Origin: Mycobacterium sp. 1164966.3
GTDB taxonomy: Bacteria; Actinomycetota; Actinomycetes; Mycobacteriales; Mycobacteriaceae
Direction of reading: 5' to 3'
Assembly: GCF_001665395.1 (NCBI RefSeq)
Contig: NZ_LZSG01000005.1
Span: 186,001 to 250,000, forward strand
DNA length: 64,000 nucleotides
Below the pieces are notes generated by a model. It saw nothing but the letters and a program-made list of their open reading frames with translations, made no database searches and was not told where the DNA came from. Below, in pieces: positions 49,494 through 60,972 of this stretch (positions are counted from its first letter, which is position 1; the number at the start of each line of letters is the position of its first letter). A program made the position numbers and the translations under genes.

Positions 49494-50320
49494 GCGGATC
49501 GCTGCCGATGGCGATCGACTGCCGGCACTTGACCTTTCGCTATGGGCGGTTCGCCGCCGTCGACGATTTGACGCTGCAGGTACGGCCGGGCGAAACGATG
49601 GGCCTGCTGGGACCCAACGGCGCCGGAAAGACGACGTTGGTGAAGATGCTGACCACGTTGACCCCGGTGCAGCAGGGTGAATTACGCATCTTCGGAATGG
49701 ATGCCCGCCAGCAAACCATGGACATTCGGAGCAATATTGGCTATGTGCCCCAACAGCTTTCGATCGAACCGGCGCTGACCGGCCGGCAGAACGTGCAGTG
49801 GTTCGCGCGGTTGTACGGAGTGCGGCGCGCCGATCGGACCGACCGGGTGAATCAGGCGCTGGAGGCGATGGACCTATTGGATGTCGGGGACCGGCTGGCA
49901 GCGACGTATTCGGGTGGCATGATCCGGCGCCTGGAAGTGGCCCAAGCACTGGTGAACCGGCCCTCACTGCTGGTGCTCGACGAACCGACCGTGGGGCTCG
50001 ATCCGATCGCCCGTGACCGGGTATGGACCCAAGTGCAGAACATGCAGGCGCGGTTCGGCATGACGGTGCTGCTCACCACCCATTACATGGAAGAGGCCGA
50101 CGCATTGTGCGATCGGGTCGCGCTGATGCATCACGGCGTGTTACGGGCCGTGGGAACGCCCGCGAAGTTGAAGACCCAGATACCCAACGGCTCGGCGCAC
50201 GCGACGCTCGAGGATGTGTTTCGCCACTACGCGGCTTCCGGGTTGGACGACGCGGCCGAGGAATCACCCGGCATACGCGAAATACGTTCCAGCAGAAAGG
50301 CTGCCAGCCATGCAGGTTGA
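49490..50320 (+). CDS. ABC transporter ATP-binding protein (DrrA-like)
   Basis: A 276-residue ATPase. Walker A is GPNGAGKTT near 38, the Q-loop is VPQQ near 84, the signature YSGGM near 142, Walker B LLVLDEPT near 162, and the switch His is in LLTTHYMEE. It resembles the daunorubicin-exporter type. The C-terminal 40 residues include the LEDVFRHYAA helix typical of this subfamily. It overlaps MarR by four bases and the permease by eleven, giving one translation unit for drug or lipid export. Confidence 0.95.
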   Translation: MSGSLPMAIDCRHLTFRYGRFAAVDDLTLQVRPGETMGLLGPNGAGKTTLVKMLTTLTPVQQGELRIFGMDARQQTMDIRSNIGYVPQQLSIEPALTGRQNVQWFARLYGVRRADRTDRVNQALEAMDLLDVGDRLAATYSGGMIRRLEVAQALVNRPSLLVLDEPTVGLDPIARDRVWTQVQNMQARFGMTVLLTTHYMEEADALCDRVALMHHGVLRAVGTPAKLKTQIPNGSAHATLEDVFRHYAASGLDDAAEESPGIREIRSSRKAASHAG

Positions 50321-51134
50321 CCCAGCCGTCAAAGACGACGCCCGTCTCGTCCGTGCCCCGCACGGCTGGCAACGGGTCGGCGTCACGTTGAGCCGCATCA
50401 GCACGTTCGCAATCGTCGAACTGCAGAAGCTGCAACACGACCGCACCGAGCTCGTCACCAGGATGGTGCAGCCGGCGCTGTGGCTGTTGATCTTCGGAAC
50501 CACGTTCAGCCACTTGCACGTCATCAACACCGGCTCGGTGTCCTATCTGGCCTTCCTGGCGCCGGGCATCATCGCGCAATCGGCGCTGTTCATCTCGATC
50601 TTCTATGGGATACAGATCATTTGGGATCGAGACGCCGGTATTCTGGCCAAGATCATGGCGACCCCGGCGCCGCCGTCGGCACTAATCACCGGCAAGGCAT
50701 TCGCGGCCGGCGTGCGATCGGTCGCCCAGGTCGTCGGCGTGCTGGCGCTGGCCTATCTGATGCATGTCGGCCTAACCATCAATCCGCTGCGGATCCTGGC
50801 GGCAATGGGCACGGTGATGCTCGGCGCCGGCTTCTTCGCGTGCCTGTCGATGACGCTGGCCGGCCTGGTGCGCAATCGCGAACGCCTGATGGGTATTGGA
50901 CAGGCGATCACCATGCCGTTGTTCTTCGCCTCCAACGCCCTTTACCCGGTCGACGTGATGCCGGGCTGGCTACACGCGCTGAGCCGGGTCAACCCGCTGA
51001 GCTACGAGGTCGACGCACTGCGCGCACTGTTGATCGGCACGCCGTTCCACCCGCTGGACATCGTGGTGCTGCTGGTGGCGGCGGTGCTTGGAATCGTCAC
51101 GGCGTCAACACTGTTGCGCCGCTTGGTCACCTAA
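50310..51134 (+). CDS. ABC-2 type transporter permease (DrrB-like)
   Basis: A 274-residue membrane protein with six predicted helices, for example LVTRMVQPALWLLIFGTTF, YLAFLAPGIIAQSALFISIFYGI, VVGVLALAYLMHVGL, MGTVMLGAGFFACLSMTLAGLV and PLDIVVLLVAAVLGIVTA. The SNALYPVDVMPGWLHALSRVNPLSYEVDALRALL block is typical of the ABC-2 family. It pairs with the preceding ATPase. ATG at 50310 lies inside the ATPase end. A family A palindrome follows the stop. Confidence 0.93.
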   Translation: MQVDPAVKDDARLVRAPHGWQRVGVTLSRISTFAIVELQKLQHDRTELVTRMVQPALWLLIFGTTFSHLHVINTGSVSYLAFLAPGIIAQSALFISIFYGIQIIWDRDAGILAKIMATPAPPSALITGKAFAAGVRSVAQVVGVLALAYLMHVGLTINPLRILAAMGTVMLGAGFFACLSMTLAGLVRNRERLMGIGQAITMPLFFASNALYPVDVMPGWLHALSRVNPLSYEVDALRALLIGTPFHPLDIVVLLVAAVLGIVTASTLLRRLVT

Positions 51135-51139
51135 CACCG

Positions 51140-51199
51140 GCGAGCAGACGCAAAATCACCTTATTTCGGCACGAAATGGGTGATTTTGCGTCTGCCCGC
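51140..51199. repeat. Family A palindromic repeat (TRIT-like), tandem-gene copy
   Basis: A 21-bp stem with one mismatch, GCGAGCAGACGCAAAATCACC with its complement at 51179-51199, and an inner ATTTCG/CGAAAT stem in the loop. It starts five bases after the permease stop and likely ends that transcript before fbpC. Confidence 0.8.
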
Positions 51200-51364
51200 G
51201 GTTAGCGGCTCACCACATTCGAGTCCGCGCCGACGCTTAATCGTTAGCCAACCGCGACGTCGTACCCCGGCCGTGACACCCGAAATCCGCAGTGCCCCTG
51301 TGTTTGACTCGCCCAGAGCGAGATTCCACCGCAGCGCGCGGCAGATCAAAGTCGAGATGGGTAG

Positions 51365-52372
<1,008 letters not shown>

Positions 52373-52388
52373 CAGCCGACCCAAGCCG

Positions 52389-52433
52389 GCATCGGCAGCA
52401 GTGCAACGGCCAGCGCTGCTGCCGATGCTTTTT
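52389..52433 (+). terminator. Rho-independent terminator after fbpC
   Basis: A perfect 13-bp stem, GCATCGGCAGCAG with CTGCTGCCGATGC, encloses a 14-base loop and is followed directly by TTTTT. It lies 17 bases past the fbpC stop. Confidence 0.92.
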
Positions 52434-52438
52434 GGGCG

Positions 52439-53146
52439 CTACTCCACCTTTTGCTGCTCTTGGCTGCTCTCCAGCAGAACACGGCGGTCCTGGTGAAAGT
52501 AGGTGTAAGCGGTCGTCAACGCACACACGATCGCGGCCATCCCGAGCATCTGGGTTCCGCTGACGAACATGCTGATCACGCCACCGACCGTCGCCCCCAA
52601 GATGAAGCTGCTCAACAGCAGAAAGTAGCCGAGCCAGTCCGCCGCCCGTCCGCCGGCGATGTGGCGTTCGATGCCCTGGCCCATTTTCACCAGCGTGCCG
52701 GTGACATAGCTGAGCGGCACCGAGACCTCGCCGTTCTTGACGAACGACGTGTTCAGGGCGCCGACCCCGAAGACCACGACCATGATCGGGATGAAATCGA
52801 GCTGAGTCTGGCTCCACTTGCCGACGATGATGTCGATCGCGGTGGCGAGCAGCAGGCTGAAAGTCGTCAACACGGTCGGCCCGTGCGGGTGTGCCACCCA
52901 GAAATGGCGCCGGCACACCGAGGCGACCACGACGCCGGAGACGAAGCACAGCAGCAACAGCCCTGCCGTCACCGACAACACCACGTCGTTCCGGAAGTAG
53001 CCGAGGATGGCGCGTTGCGCGTTGCCCGTCATGAACGTGACGAAGTAGCCGGCGGAGTGGGTGAACGCGGTTGCCCCGAGAACACCTGCCAGGGCTGCCA
53101 GCACCCAGGACAGCCGCGACTCGCTGTTGAAAATCTCGTTTGCCAC
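52439..53146 (-). CDS. DUF1275 (YoaK-like) membrane protein
   Basis: A 235-residue membrane protein with the DUF1275 pattern: LAALAGVLGATAFTHSAGYFVTFMTGNAQRAILGYF at the start, and FVKNGEVSVPLSYVTGTLVKMGQGI near 135. Six hydrophobic segments are seen. The family has no established function. It starts nine bases after the maltokinase stop, so it is the third gene of the treS-mak transcript and might serve sugar or envelope functions. This place corresponds to Rv0128 in M. tuberculosis, which is also a membrane protein. Confidence 0.88.
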   Translation of the reverse strand: MANEIFNSESRLSWVLAALAGVLGATAFTHSAGYFVTFMTGNAQRAILGYFRNDVVLSVTAGLLLLCFVSGVVVASVCRRHFWVAHPHGPTVLTTFSLLLATAIDIIVGKWSQTQLDFIPIMVVVFGVGALNTSFVKNGEVSVPLSYVTGTLVKMGQGIERHIAGGRAADWLGYFLLLSSFILGATVGGVISMFVSGTQMLGMAAIVCALTTAYTYFHQDRRVLLESSQEQQKVE

Positions 53147-53155
53147 CCTGACACC

Positions 53156-54517
53156 CTATGCGGCGGTGAGGCGGGCGATCGACCGCAGCGGGATGGGCAG
53201 CCATCCGGGCCGGTGCCGCGCCTCATAACCGGTCTCGTAAACGGCCTTGTCCAGCTCGTAGGCGGCCAGCAGCAACGCCGAATCCCGTGGGTCGACGCCG
53301 GAGGCCGCCGCGTAGCCGTCGCAGAACGCGGCGTGGTTGCGCTGGACCCATTCACGGGCGCGTGCGGCGCGCTGTTTGTCGCCCGTGTGGTCGACCAGTG
53401 GGCCGTAAGCGGCGTACTCATAGGAGCGCAAGACACCGGCTACGTCGCGCAGCGGTGAATCCGGCGCCCGGCGCTCGTCGAGCGGCTGTCCGGGTTCGCC
53501 TTCGAAGTCGATCAGCAGCCAACTCTCCGGGGTGCGCAGCACCTGACCCAAATGCAGATCGCCGTGCACCCGTTGGACCACGATCCGCTCTCCCGCGAGC
53601 TTGCGGAATTGCTCTTCGATCGTGGCCGCGTACTGACCCAGATCCGGCACCGCCGCGACCGTCGACGACAGGCGCGCAAGCATGGTATCCACCGGAAAGT
53701 TCGCTTGAGCGGTTCCCAGGCGGTCGGCGAGGGTGGCGTGGACAGAGGCGACGGCTTCGCCGAGCCGGTAAGACTCGCCAGCGAAATCGCCACCGACTTC
53801 GTGGGCATACAGGTCGCCTTCGGCAAACAGGTCACGGACGCTGGCGGTTGCCATCGCCCAGCCCTCGGCGGCGTTGGGCTCGTATTCGGTCACCATGCCC
53901 AGCGGGCACGCGTCCTCATCCGACTGCTCCGGTGCAGTGAGCTCGTAGACGCCGAGCAGACGCGCCACATGCGGGTTGCCGGCGCGCCCCAGTACCCTGC
54001 TCAGCTCGATGTCGGGGTTGATGCCGTTGCTGACCCGGCGGAACACCTTGAAGATCGCCTGCGGGTCGAAGATCACGCTGGTATTGCTTTGCTCGGCGTC
54101 CAGCACACGGGGATATGCCTCCACCGGGAGCTTGACATCGGGTTCCGGAGCGAATCGCACTTCAATGCCCGACGACCCCCGCACTGCTGACGAGTCGATC
54201 AGCGACAACAGGTATTGCGGGGCGCTCACGTCATAGAGCGCGTCGAAACCGGTGCGATCGTCGGCCGCGCCAATCGTGGCCACCGTGCTGAACTCGAAGA
54301 TGGGCGCGGCATCCCAGCCCACGATCACCTGGTAGCGCTCCGACGATCCGTCGGTATAGGCGACGTCGACCAGTACCAAGTCGAGGTTCTCCCGCAGTGG
54401 GACAACCACAGCCGGCTCGGCGGTCTTGAGTTCGCGACTACGGCCGGCGTACCAACGTTGCTGCGGAAGCCACTCTGACCAGGGCAGCTTCGCCGCCAGC
54501 TGGACTGCAGAAGTCAT
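53156..54517 (-). CDS. mak: Maltokinase
   Basis: A 453-residue kinase of the aminoglycoside-phosphotransferase fold. N-terminal cap [30 protein letters not shown]. The catalytic loop is [14 protein letters not shown] near 320 and the metal-binding Asp lies in [17 protein letters not shown] near 340. It makes maltose-1-phosphate from maltose and ATP, feeding GlgE alpha-glucan synthesis. TreS lies 46 bases upstream and makes the maltose from trehalose; the two enzymes form a complex in mycobacteria. The sequence closely matches Rv0127. Confidence 0.96.
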   Translation of the reverse strand: MTSAVQLAAKLPWSEWLPQQRWYAGRSRELKTAEPAVVVPLRENLDLVLVDVAYTDGSSERYQVIVGWDAAPIFEFSTVATIGAADDRTGFDALYDVSAPQYLLSLIDSSAVRGSSGIEVRFAPEPDVKLPVEAYPRVLDAEQSNTSVIFDPQAIFKVFRRVSNGINPDIELSRVLGRAGNPHVARLLGVYELTAPEQSDEDACPLGMVTEYEPNAAEGWAMATASVRDLFAEGDLYAHEVGGDFAGESYRLGEAVASVHATLADRLGTAQANFPVDTMLARLSSTVAAVPDLGQYAATIEEQFRKLAGERIVVQRVHGDLHLGQVLRTPESWLLIDFEGEPGQPLDERRAPDSPLRDVAGVLRSYEYAAYGPLVDHTGDKQRAARAREWVQRNHAAFCDGYAAASGVDPRDSALLLAAYELDKAVYETGYEARHRPGWLPIPLRSIARLTAA

Positions 54518-54563
54518 TTGACGCTGCTCCTCATCGCTACGCCCTGCATCGTCGCAAGCGTGA

Positions 54564-56360
<1,797 letters not shown>

Positions 56361-56450
56361 CAATTCCACGATGCCACGTGTACCCGACGGGCGGCCTCGG
56401 GAATCACGCCGGGAATCATGTGCGGCCACAATCGAATTGGGCGGCCGGGC

Positions 56451-56456
56451 AGTATA
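56451..56456 (-). promoter_or_regulatory. Candidate -10 element of treS-mak operon
   Basis: TATACT on the minus strand, about 91 bases before the treS ATG, in the short gap after pepA. It may give treS a promoter of its own. No matching -35 is claimed. Confidence 0.35.
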
Positions 56457-56462
56457 GCGACG

Positions 56463-57524
56463 TCAGGCCGGCGGCCCATCTGCCAACGCGACGGTCACCG
56501 TGCGGTTCTCGCCGGTCTTGGTGCGCAGCGTCACAGCGATGGTGTCCCCAGGGTGATGCGGGACGAGCACATCCGTCATCGCGGTGGCCGAGTTGATCGG
56601 GACACCGTCGACCGCGGTGATGACGTCGCCGACGGAAATCCCGGCTCCGGCGGCGGGGCCGGTGCCAACCACGCGTTCGACCCGCGCACCGCCGTTGCTG
56701 TCCACGACACCGATCCCGAGGAAGGCTGTCGGGCCGATGTGCACGGTATTGGAGCCGGCGCCGCCGCGGATCGCGTTGGCCACGCCCATCGCTTGGCCGA
56801 TCGGAATCGCGAAGCCCTGCCCGCCGGACATCTTGTAGCTCTCGGTAGCGGCGGTGTTCACGCCGACTACCTGCCCACCTTGGTTGACCAGGGGCCCACC
56901 CGAGTCACCGGGCTTGATCGGGGCGTCGACCTGGATCAAACCGCCCAGCGTCTCGGTGGCGCCGGTCAGGGTGTCGGTGGCCTGCACCCTCTGGTTGAGC
57001 GCGACGACGCGCCCGGATACCGCCGTGGGCGCTCCGCCGGCACCACCGGCATTGCCCAGCGCGACCAGCGGCTCACCGACGGTGACCCCACCGCCGATCG
57101 CGGCAGCCGGAAGACCGCCGGCCCCGCGCAGCTGCAGCACCGCGACATCCTGGCTGCGGTCGTAGCCGACGACGTCGACGCCGTAAGTGCGGCCGTCGGC
57201 GACGCTGAACGCGCTGATGTCGGTGGCGCCGGAGATCACGTGATTGTTGGTCAGCACGACGCCGTTGGGGTCGATGACGATGCCCGTTCCGGCGCCCACC
57301 GCGTTGTTGTAGCCGAACCTGGTGCTGATGTCGACAACCTGCGGGGCGACCATCGACGCTGCGTCGAGCGGTAGCGGAGGTCGGTCGCCGAAGCGGTCGA
57401 GCGCCAGCGTCCCCGGGGTTCCGGCGTGGGCCGGCGCGGCGACCAGGCCCACGCCCAGCCCGACCGCAGCCAGCAGACTGACCAGCCATGACCACCTCAG
57501 GGAGCGGTGGTGCGCTTTGCTCAT
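56463..57524 (-). CDS. pepA: Secreted trypsin-like serine protease with PDZ domain (PepA, Mtb32A-like)
   Basis: A 353-residue exported protease. Signal peptide about 1-34 (LRWSWLVSLLAAVGLGVGLVAAPAHA). Catalytic triad: His in LTNNHV near 80, Asp in SQDVAVLQL near 110, Ser in KPGDSGGPLV near 190. A PDZ domain follows at about 250-340 (IGVVDSNGGARVERVVGTGPAAGAGISVGDVITAVDG in outline). It is an HtrA-like envelope protease and a known antigen (Rv0125). ATG at 57524 is taken; the ORF reaches 57557. Transcribed toward treS. Confidence 0.96.
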   Translation of the reverse strand: MSKAHHRSLRWSWLVSLLAAVGLGVGLVAAPAHAGTPGTLALDRFGDRPPLPLDAASMVAPQVVDISTRFGYNNAVGAGTGIVIDPNGVVLTNNHVISGATDISAFSVADGRTYGVDVVGYDRSQDVAVLQLRGAGGLPAAAIGGGVTVGEPLVALGNAGGAGGAPTAVSGRVVALNQRVQATDTLTGATETLGGLIQVDAPIKPGDSGGPLVNQGGQVVGVNTAATESYKMSGGQGFAIPIGQAMGVANAIRGGAGSNTVHIGPTAFLGIGVVDSNGGARVERVVGTGPAAGAGISVGDVITAVDGVPINSATAMTDVLVPHHPGDTIAVTLRTKTGENRTVTVALADGPPA

Positions 57525-57655
57525 CGGCGTAACCTCCTGCGTCGGGGAAAGGATCAAAATTGTCTCAGCCTTTGGTTCTGGGCCTTCGGCCTAGGCCGGA
57601 CACCGTCTAGATCACCGTAGTCCAGGTAGCCAACTCAGTCTTTCTAATCCCAGCG

Positions 57656-58117
57656 TCAGCCGGCCGTGGGCGCAATCGGACGCGTGAGGTGGTGACTGAC
57701 GTCACCGACCATGTCGATGAGCGTGAGGTCGCGGTAGGAGTATCGCCATTGGCCCTCCACGCGCTCGAAGCGGTCGTGATAGCGGCCGGTGACGATGGTC
57801 TGCAACGGGAACTCGTCGGTTTGCTGCAGCACCGTGTAGTAGCTGCGGCAGTCGGCCGTTCCGGCGTCTTCGTCGATGTCGATGATCGGGTTGCTGACCA
57901 CGTGCTTGGTTCGGGGCGTGCCGTCCGGATAAAGCAGGATCAGCGATTTCCAGATTCCCAGCAGCCCGGTGGCGTCGACCGTGTCATGGCCGGGATCGGG
58001 CCCGCCGACGCGGATGCGGGCGTGTTCGAACAGTTCGGCCGCTGCGGCCAGGTCGCCGGTATCGATGCACTCGGCATAGCGGTAGAGAAGGTTCGCGATC
58101 TGCGCCTCGGCCTGCAT
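57656..58117 (-). CDS. SnoaL/NTF2-like protein
   Basis: A 153-residue protein typical of the aromatic-ring-hydroxylating dioxygenase beta-like NTF2 group: AQIANLLYRYAECIDTGDLAAAAELFEHARIRVGG, then HVVSNPIIDIDEDAGTADCRSYYTVLQQTDEFPLQTIVTGRYHDRFERVEGQWRYSYRD in outline. The Tyr/Arg-rich strands form the usual pocket. The reaction is unknown. It is divergent from the F420 protein gene at 58160 with 42 bases between starts. One of six NTF2-fold genes in this window. Confidence 0.85.
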   Translation of the reverse strand: MQAEAQIANLLYRYAECIDTGDLAAAAELFEHARIRVGGPDPGHDTVDATGLLGIWKSLILLYPDGTPRTKHVVSNPIIDIDEDAGTADCRSYYTVLQQTDEFPLQTIVTGRYHDRFERVEGQWRYSYRDLTLIDMVGDVSHHLTRPIAPTAG

Positions 58118-58159
58118 GCAGTTAAGTTAGCGCGGCCGCAGCCCTTCTAAGCTGGTCCA

Positions 58160-58567
58160 GTGGGCCAATTCGACCCGGCGGTCAGGTTCGCACAGTCCCC
58201 GGTGGCGCGGCTGGCCACCGTCTCTCCCGAAGGCACGCCGCACCTCGTTCCGGTGGTGTTCGCGGTCGATCAAGATTGCATCTACACCGCCGTCGACGCG
58301 AAGCCGAAGACGACTCAACGGCTGCGCCGCCTGACCAACATCGAGCACAATCCGCACGTCAGCCTCCTCGTCGACCACTACACCGAGGACTGGACGCAGC
58401 TGTGGTGGGTCCGGGCCGACGGTGTCGCCACGATCCACACCGACGACGACGCGATGCACACGGGATACCGGCTATTGCGCGCCAAATACGGTCAGTACCA
58501 AGCTGTTCCGTTGAATGGTCCGGTAATCGTGGTTACGGTGCGCCGCTGGGCCGGCTGGCAGGCCTGA
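58160..58567 (+). CDS. PPOX-class F420-dependent oxidoreductase (FDOR-B, Rv0121c-like)
   Basis: A 135-residue split-barrel protein: [79 protein letters not shown] in outline. This is the flavin/deazaflavin-binding pattern of pyridoxamine-oxidase-like F420 enzymes. The K-x-K-T-x-x-L-x-R-L block near 48 is typical for F420 contact. It may reduce a small substrate or haem product; none is established. GTG at 58160 is the start. Confidence 0.9.
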   Translation: MGQFDPAVRFAQSPVARLATVSPEGTPHLVPVVFAVDQDCIYTAVDAKPKTTQRLRRLTNIEHNPHVSLLVDHYTEDWTQLWWVRADGVATIHTDDDAMHTGYRLLRAKYGQYQAVPLNGPVIVVTVRRWAGWQA

Positions 58568-58807
58568 GTAACTTACGTCGCGTCGTGTGCTGCCGAGACT
58601 GCAGCCACTGCGGCTCCCATCGTCGTGGCTTGTGCGTGGTTTCAGTGTCGCGACGCCGTTTACCCGCGACGGGCGTGGTCCGACCCTTGTGTTGGGCGGC
58701 TGTTCGGGGAAAAGTTGCTTACTGCCTTCTGTGGTCTGGGACACACCGGAAGGACCCTGCCCGCTGGCGGGCCGAGCGACGCTACCCGGGAGAACTGGAG
58801 GACAGCC

Positions 58808-60955
58808 ATGGCGGACAGAGCGAGTGCTTCCCAGGGAGCGGGAGCCGCTCCCACCGCGGACACCCCGGCGGGTGTTCGCAACGTGGTCCTGGTGGGACCG
58901 TCGGGGGGTGGCAAGACCACCCTTGTCGAGGCCTTGCTCGTCGCGGCCGGTGTGCTGAATCGCCCCGGTTCGGTCACCGAGGGCACGACGGTCTGCGACT
59001 TCGACGACGCCGAGATCCGGCAACAGCGCTCGGTCGGGCTCGCGGTGGCCTCGCTGTCGCACGACGGCACCAAAATCAACCTTGTCGATACCCCCGGGTA
59101 CGCCGACTTCGTCGGTGAGCTGCGCGCGGGGCTGCGGGCCGCGGATTGCGCGCTGTTCGTCATCGCCGCCAACGAAGGTGTCGACGAGCCCACCAAGTCT
59201 CTGTGGCAGGAATGCAGCCAGGTCGGCATGCCGCGCGCGGTGGTGATCACCAAGCTCGACCACGCCCGAGCGAACTACGCCGAGGCACTCGACGCGGCGC
59301 AGGACGCCTTCGGCGACAAAGTCTTACCCCTTTATCTGCCGTCCTCCGACGGCCTGATCGGGCTGCTGTCGCAGTCCCGCTACACATATTCGGCCGGCAA
59401 GCGGACCGTCGGGCCGCCGGATCCGGCGGATGCCGACCGCATCGAGGAGGCGCGCGGCACCCTGATCGAAGGGATCATCGAGGAATCCGAGGACGAGTCG
59501 CTGATGGAGCGCTACCTCGGCGGCGAGACCATCGACGAGTCGGTGCTGATCGAAGACTTGGAGCGGGCCGTTGCCCGCGGTTCGTTCTTCCCGGTCATCC
59601 CGGTGTGCAGCGGCACCGGTGTCGGCACCCTCGAACTGCTGGAGGTGGCCACCCGCGGCTTCCCCTCGCCGATGGAACATCCGCTGCCCGAGGTCTTTAC
59701 GCCGGCCGGCGCTCCACATGCCGAGCTGGCCTGTGACGTCAGCGCACCGTTGCTGGCAGAGGTGGTGAAGACGACGTCGGACCCCTACGTCGGCAGGGTC
59801 AGCCTGGTCCGGGTGTTCTCCGGGACCATCAGGCCCGACGCGACGGTTCACGTGTCGGGCCATTTTGCGTCGTTCTTCGGAGGATCCAATGGTTCGGGCA
59901 GCAGCCACCCCGACCACGATGAAGACGAACGCATCGGCGTCCTGTCCTTCCCGCTCGGCAAGCAGCAACGCCCCGCACCTGCCGTGGTGGCCGGCGACAT
60001 CTGTGCGATCGGCAAGTTGAGCCGCGCCGAAACCGGTGACACGCTCTCCGACAAGTCCGAGCCCTTGGTGCTGAAGCCCTGGACCATGCCCGAGCCACTG
60101 CTGCCGGTCGCCATTCAGGCCCATGCCAAGGCGGACGAGGACAAACTGTCGGTCGGCTTGGGCCGGTTGGCCGCCGAGGATCCGACACTGCGGATCGAGC
60201 AGAACCAGGAAACGCACCAGATCGTGCTGTGGTGCATGGGTGAAGCCCATGCCGGGGTGGTGCTCGACGCGTTAGCCAACCGCTATGGGGTGAGCGTGGA
60301 CACGGTGGACCTTCGGGTTCCGTTGCGAGAAACCTTCGCGGGCAAGGCAAAAGGCCACGGCCGCCACATCAAGCAGTCCGGTGGCCACGGCCAGTACGGG
60401 GTCTGCGACATCGAAGTCGAACCGCTGCCGGAGGGTTCCGGGTTCGAGTTCGTCGACAAGGTTGTCGGCGGGGCGGTGCCGCGCAACTACATCCCCAGTG
60501 TGGAAAAGGGCATTCGCGCGCAGATGGAAAAGGGGGTACACGCCGGCTACCCGGTCGTCGACCTGCGCGTCACGTTGTTCGACGGCAAGGCCCACAGCGT
60601 CGACTCTTCGGACTTCGCCTTCCAGATGGCCGGCGCGCTGGCGCTGCGGGAGGCCGCCGCCGCGACGAAGGTCGTCCTGCTGGAGCCGATCGACGAGATC
60701 TCGGTGCTGGTGCCCGACGACTACGTCGGCGCGGTCATGGGTGACCTGTCCAGTCGTCGCGGCCGGGTGCTCGGCACCGAGACCGCCGGCCACGAACGCA
60801 CGGTGGTGAAGGCCGAAGTGCCTCAGGTCGAGCTGACCCGATACGCCATCGACTTGCGCTCACTGGCGCATGGGGCCGCGTCGTTCACCCGTTCGTTCGT
60901 CCGCTACGAGCCGATGCCGGAGTCCGCCGCCGCGAAAGTGAAAAGCACTGCGTGA
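58808..60955 (+). CDS. fusA2: Elongation factor G2 (EF-G-like protein)
   Basis: A 715-residue EF-G paralogue. The G1 loop is GPSGGGKTT instead of the usual AHxDxGKTT, G3 is DTPGYADF and G4 TKLD, so nucleotide binding is kept. The G2 switch (QQRSVGLAVA) departs from the RGITI of true EF-G. Domains II to V follow, including RGRVLGTE near the end. FusA2 of M. smegmatis is reported non-essential and weak in ribosome-dependent GTPase (from memory). ATG at 58808 has GGAGG upstream. The leader 58568-58807 contains no gene that I can support. Confidence 0.95.
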   Translation: MADRASASQGAGAAPTADTPAGVRNVVLVGPSGGGKTTLVEALLVAAGVLNRPGSVTEGTTVCDFDDAEIRQQRSVGLAVASLSHDGTKINLVDTPGYADFVGELRAGLRAADCALFVIAANEGVDEPTKSLWQECSQVGMPRAVVITKLDHARANYAEALDAAQDAFGDKVLPLYLPSSDGLIGLLSQSRYTYSAGKRTVGPPDPADADRIEEARGTLIEGIIEESEDESLMERYLGGETIDESVLIEDLERAVARGSFFPVIPVCSGTGVGTLELLEVATRGFPSPMEHPLPEVFTPAGAPHAELACDVSAPLLAEVVKTTSDPYVGRVSLVRVFSGTIRPDATVHVSGHFASFFGGSNGSGSSHPDHDEDERIGVLSFPLGKQQRPAPAVVAGDICAIGKLSRAETGDTLSDKSEPLVLKPWTMPEPLLPVAIQAHAKADEDKLSVGLGRLAAEDPTLRIEQNQETHQIVLWCMGEAHAGVVLDALANRYGVSVDTVDLRVPLRETFAGKAKGHGRHIKQSGGHGQYGVCDIEVEPLPEGSGFEFVDKVVGGAVPRNYIPSVEKGIRAQMEKGVHAGYPVVDLRVTLFDGKAHSVDSSDFAFQMAGALALREAAAATKVVLLEPIDEISVLVPDDYVGAVMGDLSSRRGRVLGTETAGHERTVVKAEVPQVELTRYAIDLRSLAHGAASFTRSFVRYEPMPESAAAKVKSTA

Positions 60956-60972
60956 AGGTGCAATTCGCCGCC

